From assembly GCA_900771305.1 (NCBI GenBank), contig CAAGNL010000226.1, positions 1 through 9,257 of the forward strand: 9,257 bases of DNA. Direction: 5' to 3'. Made by a program: the position numbers and the translations under genes. The notes beneath the pieces were generated by a model, which was not told where the DNA came from, searched no databases, and worked only from the letters and a program-made list of their open reading frames with translations. Source of the stretch: Kiritimatiellia bacterium. Its GTDB lineage: Bacteria > Verrucomicrobiota > Kiritimatiellia > RFP12 > UBA1067. Below, one piece after another: positions 5,324 to 9,257 of the stretch; the stretch's first letter is position 1, and each line of letters opens with the position of its first letter.

Positions 5324-7420
5324 TCAGGGATTGAACACACGGGCCTTGGCGGCAAGGGCCTTCGGGAGCGCCGCGCGGGTCGGCTGCCCCATGACCAGAA
5401 TCCCCTTCCCGCGCAGCTTCGCCGCGCCATACTGGGAAAGGAACGACTCCACGGCGGAGGCAGAGGCAAAGAAAACATCGTCAAAAGGCGGCAGATGGTC
5501 CGCCGGCGAACAGAACTCGTTGTCGTAGAGGACCTCGTCGTCCACTTTCGCGCCGACCTTGCGGAGCGCCTGCGCGACGGCAGAACCGGCCTTTGCGCTG
5601 CGCAGACGCAGGACGCGCTTCCCCCTCAGGTCCATCTTCCGGATTTCGGCGATGAGTCCATTGGCAGAAAAGTCGCTCGCCGGCACGACGTCGCTTGAGA
5701 CACCGTACTTCCGCAGTTCCGCATCCGTCCCCGCCCCGCAGGTGTAGAACGCAGGGAGTCTGCGCCGATCACAGACGAAAGTCTCGAAGAAAATCCGAAC
5801 CGACGACGGCGACGTGAGGACGATGGCGGCGTAGGGGAATGTTTGAATGGACGAATGGGAGAATGTTTGAATGGAAGAATGGGAGAATGTTTGAATGGAA
5901 GAATGGGGGAATGTTTGAATGGGGAATTGGGGGAATGCCCGGGGGACGAGGCGGATGAGCGGCCAGGAAATGGGCTTTCCACCTCTGTCCTCGACCGCGA
6001 CGGCGGACTTCTCCTGAATCGCCTCCGAACAGGTCAGCAGAACCCGGCGACCTCCGAACTCGCCATTCCGGGGCCACTGGTGCACGGCAACCGATCCGAC
6101 GATGAACAGACCCGGTCGCCCGTCCTTGACCAGATTGCGGACCGTGGACAGCGTCGCCTGGCGGACTTCCTCGCGTGGCCCGGCAGCATCGAGGACCAGC
6201 GCACAAGGCGTTTCTGGGGACATTCCGTCCGCCAGAAGATTCCGCGCCTCCGCCTCGACCATCCGCGTCGCCATGAACATGACAAGCGGCGTCTCCGTGC
6301 CCGTCGAACGGGGCGTAAACGCCGTGAAACCACGTGATTCGCCGCGGCGGGTGAGGAGCAGCCCCGTGCCCGTGGTCGCAGCCGTCAGCGCGCTCACGCC
6401 GGGGCGAACGAGAAACGGGATCTTCAGCGCGGCCAACGCGTCCGTTTCCTCGGCCAGGCGACCAAAGAGCCCTGCGTCACCACCTTTCAACCGCACCACG
6501 CGACGGCCCTTCCGCGCCTCATCGCAGATCAGGCGTGTAATCTCGGGCTGCTTCATCGAATGGGCACCGCAGCGCTTGCCGACGTGGATGAAGCGAGGGT
6601 TGAGAGGAGTGCGAAGGTTGAGGGGGGGGAGAAGCGTCGACCCCATCAGGTCGTCGTAGAGGACGGTGTCGGCGAGGGAGATGTCGCGTTGGCCGGCGAC
6701 GGTGCAGAGTCCTGCATCGCCAACCCCCGCGGAGACGAAGCGGACGGCCTTGACGAAACGCTGACGCAGGGCCATCAGGCGTTCATCGCCTGCGCGGAAC
6801 ACCACCGCAAGGATGCCCTGCGCCTCGGGCGGCGGCAGCTCGTCGAGGGAAATCGGATGAATTGAAACTGTGGGGAGTCCTTCCGGATAGAGTCGGTTCA
6901 AGCCCGCCATGGCCATCAGGACGGCATCATACTTCCCGTCCACCAGCTGCTGGATGCGGGAATCGATTGCACCGCGGATCGGCAGCAGCTTCGCTTGGGG
7001 GAAGCAACTCTGGGCATAGGATTTCCTCCGCTCGCTCGAGATGCCGATCTTCAAGCCCCTGCGACGGCGCGCGGACGCAGGCGACATGTCGGAGCGCATC
7101 ACCCAGCAGTCGCGGGGATCCTCGCGGTTCGGAAGCCAGAACCAGTCCAGGTCGTCCGAAATCGTCTCCGGGAGGTCCTTCGCCGAATGGACGGCGAAAT
7201 CGATGCGCCCCTCGCGCACCGCCTCGTCAAGATCGCGGGTGAAGAAATCGGGGGCGCTCTTCTCGATTGGCGTCGTCAGATCACGGTCTCCGGGAGTCTC
7301 CACGGGAACGACTTTGTAGGACGTCCCGGGGAATTCGCGCGAGAGAAACTCAACCGCACCCCGAGTCTGCGCCAGGGAGAGCCGACTGCCACGCGCTCCG
7401 ACGACGAACGTTCGCTTCAC
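5324..7420 (-). CDS. hemC-cobA-hemD: Triple fusion: short hydroxymethylbilane synthase - uroporphyrinogen-III methyltransferase - uroporphyrinogen-III synthase
   Basis: One 698-residue frame carries three tetrapyrrole enzymes that together would turn porphobilinogen into precorrin-2. HemC covers about 1-223, with R10, the catalytic aspartate D82 in VHSAKDLP, R131-R132 in SSERRKS, and R149/R155 in PIRGAIDSR. It ends at MALRQRF, before the usual third domain with the cofactor-binding cysteine. SUMT (CobA) covers about 226-450: AGVGDAG, VGKRCGAHS (280-288), RLKGGDAGLFGR (310-321) and LTRRG (356-360). Its usual TGH is not evident. HemD covers about 455-698, beginning GGRRVLLT and including IVLTSPSSVRIFFE. 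It is interrupted at about 497-528 by an 8-residue repeat and ends soon after the MGQPTRAALP segment, so its C-terminus is slightly short. The GTG at 7420 is chosen because AGGAGG lies just upstream and the HemC homology starts there. The longer frame to 7678 is hemL read out of frame. The stop of hemL is 14 nt upstream, so the two genes form an operon. Domain assignments are firm; activity of the HemC part is uncertain. Confidence 0.88.
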   Translation of the reverse strand: MKRTFVVGARGSRLSLAQTRGAVEFLSREFPGTSYKVVPVETPGDRDLTTPIEKSAPDFFTRDLDEAVREGRIDFAVHSAKDLPETISDDLDWFWLPNREDPRDCWVMRSDMSPASARRRRGLKIGISSERRKSYAQSCFPQAKLLPIRGAIDSRIQQLVDGKYDAVLMAMAGLNRLYPEGLPTVSIHPISLDELPPPEAQGILAVVFRAGDERLMALRQRFVKAVRFVSAGVGDAGLCTVAGQRDISLADTVLYDDLMGSTLLPPLNLRTPLNPRFIHVGKRCGAHSMKQPEITRLICDEARKGRRVVRLKGGDAGLFGRLAEETDALAALKIPFLVRPGVSALTAATTGTGLLLTRRGESRGFTAFTPRSTGTETPLVMFMATRMVEAEARNLLADGMSPETPCALVLDAAGPREEVRQATLSTVRNLVKDGRPGLFIVGSVAVHQWPRNGEFGGRRVLLTCSEAIQEKSAVAVEDRGGKPISWPLIRLVPRAFPQFPIQTFPHSSIQTFSHSSIQTFSHSSIQTFPYAAIVLTSPSSVRIFFETFVCDRRRLPAFYTCGAGTDAELRKYGVSSDVVPASDFSANGLIAEIRKMDLRGKRVLRLRSAKAGSAVAQALRKVGAKVDDEVLYDNEFCSPADHLPPFDDVFFASASAVESFLSQYGAAKLRGKGILVMGQPTRAALPKALAAKARVFNP
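5837..5932. repeat. In-frame 24-bp tandem repeat inside the HemD domain
   Basis: Four 24-bp units lie at 5837-5860, 5861-5884, 5885-5908 and 5909-5932, and a partial GAATG follows. Each unit is made of three 8-mers: GAATGTTT, GAATGGAA (or GAATGGAC) and GAATGGGA. The last unit has decayed to GAATGGGG and AATTGGGG-like forms. Because 24 is a multiple of three, the fusion gene stays open, and the minus strand encodes the 8-residue repeat HSSIQTFS. Confidence 0.92.
6623..6630. repeat. Run of eight G (C8 in the coding strand) within the fusion gene
   Basis: The + strand has eight consecutive G, which is C8 in the coding sense, encoding the Leu-Pro-Pro-Leu stretch near residues 264-267 at the start of the SUMT domain. 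Such tracts are prone to slippage. A length change would separate HemC from the SUMT and HemD domains. Confidence 0.6.
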
Positions 7421-7424
7421 GCCC

Positions 7425-7430
7425 CCTCCT
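7425..7430 (-). promoter_or_regulatory. Shine-Dalgarno site fixing the GTG start of the fusion gene
   Basis: The minus strand reads AGGAGG (within AAGGAGGGGGC) just 4 nt before the GTG at 7420. The strong match decides in favour of this GTG over any start inside hemL. It lies in the 14-nt gap after the hemL stop. Confidence 0.75.
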
Positions 7431-7434
7431 TCGC

Positions 7435-8718
7435 TCAACACTTCAGGGAGCCGCAGACATCGTCGAAGCGGTCGAGGAACGCATCGACGTCGGCCGCCGT
7501 GTGGGCCGCCGAGATGAAGTTGCACTCGAACTGCGAGGGGGCGATGTAGACGCCGCGCTCGAGCATGCCGTGGAAGATCTGGGCATAGAGCTTCGTGGAG
7601 CAGGCCTTGGCGTCCGCCAGATCCTGCACGGGCGTGTCGGTGCAGAACGGCGTGAAGACGCCGTTGAAGCTCTGGCATGTGACAGGGAGGTCGTATTCAG
7701 CGGCAATCGTCGAGACGCCGACCGCGAGTGCGCTGCCGAGCTCGGCCATGCGGGAATAGGGCTGTTCGCGCTCGAGCACGTCGAGTGTCTTCAGTCCCGC
7801 GGCGACGGCGACGGGGTTGCCGCTCAGCGTGCCGGCCTGGTAGACGGGTCCCGTGGGCGCGAGCTGCTTCATCCACTTCGCCTTGCCGCCGACGGCCGCA
7901 AGCGGGAATCCGCCGCCGATCACCTTGCCAAGCGTGATGAGGTCCGGCGTGATGCCCCCGTAGAGGGCCGAATAGGACGAGAAGCCAAAACGGAAACCGT
8001 TGATGACCTCGTCGCAGATGAGAAGCGCACCGTGGGCCTTCGTGACCTTGCGCAGGCCCTTCAGGAAGCCATCGGCGGGCGGCACAAGGCCCATGTTGCC
8101 CGCAACGGGCTCGACGATGACGGCGGCGATCTTGTCGCCCTGTTCGGCAAAGGCGGCCTCGACGGCCTTCAGGTCGTTGTAGGGCACGACCATCGTGTCG
8201 GCCACGGCACCGGCGGTGACGCCGGCGGAGGAGGAGGCACCCATCGTGAGGACGCCCGATCCGCTTTTTACAAGCACCGTGTCGCTGTGACCATGGTAGC
8301 AGCCGTCGAACTTGAGGATGACGCTGCGTCCGGTGACGCCCCGCGCGAGGCGGAGCGCCGTCATGACGGCCTCGGTGCCGGAGTTCACGGCACGGACCAT
8401 GTCCAGACCCGGGACAAGTGCGGTGAGGCGCTCGGCGAAGTCGACCTCAATCGGGGTCGCGATGCCGAACGTGCTGCCGTGGGCGGCGGCGGACTTGGCG
8501 GCCGCGACGACCTCGGCGCGCGCATGGCCGAGAATCATCGCGCCCCAGCTGCAGCAGTAGTCTGTGAGCGTGCGTCCGTCGGCGGTGACGATCTTCTGCC
8601 GCTTGCCGCTCTCCACGAAAACGGGCGTGCCGCCCACGCCGTTGAAGGCCCGCACGGGAGAGTTGACGCCGCCGGGGATGACGCGCTGCGCGCGCTTGAA
8701 CAGGGTCTTGTGGTCCAT
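7435..8718 (-). CDS. hemL: Glutamate-1-semialdehyde 2,1-aminomutase
   Basis: The 427-residue product is full length. It converts glutamate-1-semialdehyde to 5-aminolevulinate with PLP in the cytoplasm, the last step of the C5 route, which implies that GltX and HemA (glutamyl-tRNA reductase) are encoded elsewhere. It opens with the family signature RVIPGGVNSPVRAF. SGTEA (113-117) follows, then FDGCYHGHSD (137-146), the cofactor aspartate D236 in ICDEVINGFRFG, and the Schiff-base lysine K265 in ITLGKVIGGGFP. YQAGTLSGNP lies further on. The DEVINGFR variant, instead of the common DEVMTGFR, is a small oddity. The ATG at 8718 starts 6 nt after the foldase stop. There is no clear ribosome site, so translation is probably coupled to the upstream gene. 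The fusion gene for the later steps of the same pathway follows 14 nt downstream. Confidence 0.97.
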   Translation of the reverse strand: MDHKTLFKRAQRVIPGGVNSPVRAFNGVGGTPVFVESGKRQKIVTADGRTLTDYCCSWGAMILGHARAEVVAAAKSAAAHGSTFGIATPIEVDFAERLTALVPGLDMVRAVNSGTEAVMTALRLARGVTGRSVILKFDGCYHGHSDTVLVKSGSGVLTMGASSSAGVTAGAVADTMVVPYNDLKAVEAAFAEQGDKIAAVIVEPVAGNMGLVPPADGFLKGLRKVTKAHGALLICDEVINGFRFGFSSYSALYGGITPDLITLGKVIGGGFPLAAVGGKAKWMKQLAPTGPVYQAGTLSGNPVAVAAGLKTLDVLEREQPYSRMAELGSALAVGVSTIAAEYDLPVTCQSFNGVFTPFCTDTPVQDLADAKACSTKLYAQIFHGMLERGVYIAPSQFECNFISAAHTAADVDAFLDRFDDVCGSLKC

Positions 8719-8724
8719 GGTGAC

Positions 8725-9257
8725 TTACTTGTATTCGATGGTGACTTTTTCGCGGAGCTCCGCGACGAACGCGTCCATGGCGCGGCCGCGGGCCTCGTGA
8801 CGGAGGAGATCGCGGATCTGGTCGGCGACGTCGACGAGTGTCTGGGGACCACCCTCCTTCTCGTCGGTCTTGAGGATGATGTGGTAGCCGAACTGGGTCT
8901 CGATCACGTCGGAGATCTCGCCGCACTTCATGGAGAAGGAGGCCTGGTCGAACTCGGGCACCATCATGCCGGGGCCGAACCAGCCGAGGGAGCCGCCCTG
9001 CTGTCCGCTCGGGCAGTCGGAATGTTCGCGGGCCTCGTTGCAGAAGGCCTGGCCAATCTCGCCGGGGTCTCCGGCGGAGACGATGCGGGCGCGGATTTCC
9101 TTGATCTTCTCGAGCGCCTGCGCCTTGTCCGCCTCATCCATGCCCTCGGTCTTGACGAGGATGTGCTGGGCGAGCACCTGGGGCTGCGTCACGAAGTCGG
9201 CCTGGTGGGCGGTGTAATAGTCGGCGACCTCCTGTTCGGTCGGGTCAGCGACGTCGC
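8725..9257 (-). CDS. PpiC/parvulin-type peptidyl-prolyl isomerase (SurA/PrsA-like foldase), C-terminal part
   Basis: The frame is open to the right edge, so the N-terminus is missing; 177 residues are visible. A GTG at 9192 is a possible start, but the residues before it (TEQEVADYYTAHQADF) are the linker helix normally found before a PpiC domain in SurA/PrsA-like foldases. The real gene therefore begins outside the window. The rotamase domain runs from AQHILVKT to FGYHIILKTDE, with NEAREHSDCPSGQQGGSLGW and MMVPEFDQASFSMKCGEISD as its core motifs. A charged helical tail ends in EYK. Such proteins help fold exported proteins in the periplasm, but whether this one is exported cannot be seen. It is the first visible gene of the hem operon, with hemL starting 6 nt after its stop. 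Confidence 0.9.
   Translation of the reverse strand, partial: DVADPTEQEVADYYTAHQADFVTQPQVLAQHILVKTEGMDEADKAQALEKIKEIRARIVSAGDPGEIGQAFCNEAREHSDCPSGQQGGSLGWFGPGMMVPEFDQASFSMKCGEISDVIETQFGYHIILKTDEKEGGPQTLVDVADQIRDLLRHEARGRAMDAFVAELREKVTIEYK

Noticed and set aside
5837..5932. Possible CRISPR array
   Set aside because: Units are directly adjacent 24-mers made of 8-mers, with no unique spacers, and lie inside a coding sequence. It is a simple tandem repeat.
7421..7678. 86-codon N-terminal extension of the HemC fusion frame
   Set aside because: It overlaps the 3' end of hemL in another frame, has no homology to HemC, and a GTG with a strong AGGAGG site lies at the point where HemC similarity begins.
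9190..9192. GTG at 9192 as the start of the PpiC foldase
   Set aside because: The same frame continues upstream without a stop to the window edge and encodes the expected pre-PpiC helix, so the true start is outside the window.

Overview
This is a GC-rich bacterial window with tightly packed genes. It holds four complete or near-complete protein stories and two genes cut by the window edges. The best guess for the host is a member of the PVC superphylum (Kiritimatiellota, Lentisphaerota or Verrucomicrobiota). This is an inference. It rests on a short HemC domain that resembles, from memory, the short chlamydial HemC, on a secreted beta-helix protein, and on minisatellite-like repeats placed within and between genes.

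Left part (1-2199): a gene for an exported beta-helix (pectate-lyase-like) protein runs leftwards off the window. Back to back with it, a two-gene rightward operon encodes a PglE-type sugar aminotransferase and a PglC-type phosphoglycosyl transferase. These are activities that make an amino-sugar nucleotide and load the sugar phosphate onto undecaprenyl phosphate to begin a glycan. The 83 bp between the divergent genes hold two good promoter candidates. One serves an mRNA with a short leader and a Shine-Dalgarno site. The other is predicted to start transcription exactly on the A of the ATG, giving a leaderless mRNA.

Middle (2168-2295): the rightward operon ends in a perfect 11-bp hairpin that includes its stop codon. 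Four tandem copies of a 14-bp unit follow, in the gap between convergent genes.

Right part (2296-9257, all on the minus strand, transcribed right to left): the order is a PpiC/parvulin foldase (cut by the right edge), hemL, a single gene encoding a HemC-SUMT(CobA)-HemD triple fusion, and a PreP-type M16C zinc peptidase with a likely signal peptide. The first three genes are 6 and 14 nt apart and look like one operon. The peptidase follows after 64 nt. HemL supplies 5-aminolevulinate. The fusion would take porphobilinogen through hydroxymethylbilane and uroporphyrinogen III to precorrin-2, the branch leading to siroheme, cobalamin or siroheme-dependent heme.

The most unusual locus is the triple fusion. 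Its HemC part lacks the third domain that normally carries the cysteine for the dipyrromethane cofactor. Its HemD part contains an in-frame minisatellite of four 24-bp units, each built from three GAATG-headed 8-mers. No CRISPR array, transposase, tRNA or rRNA was seen.
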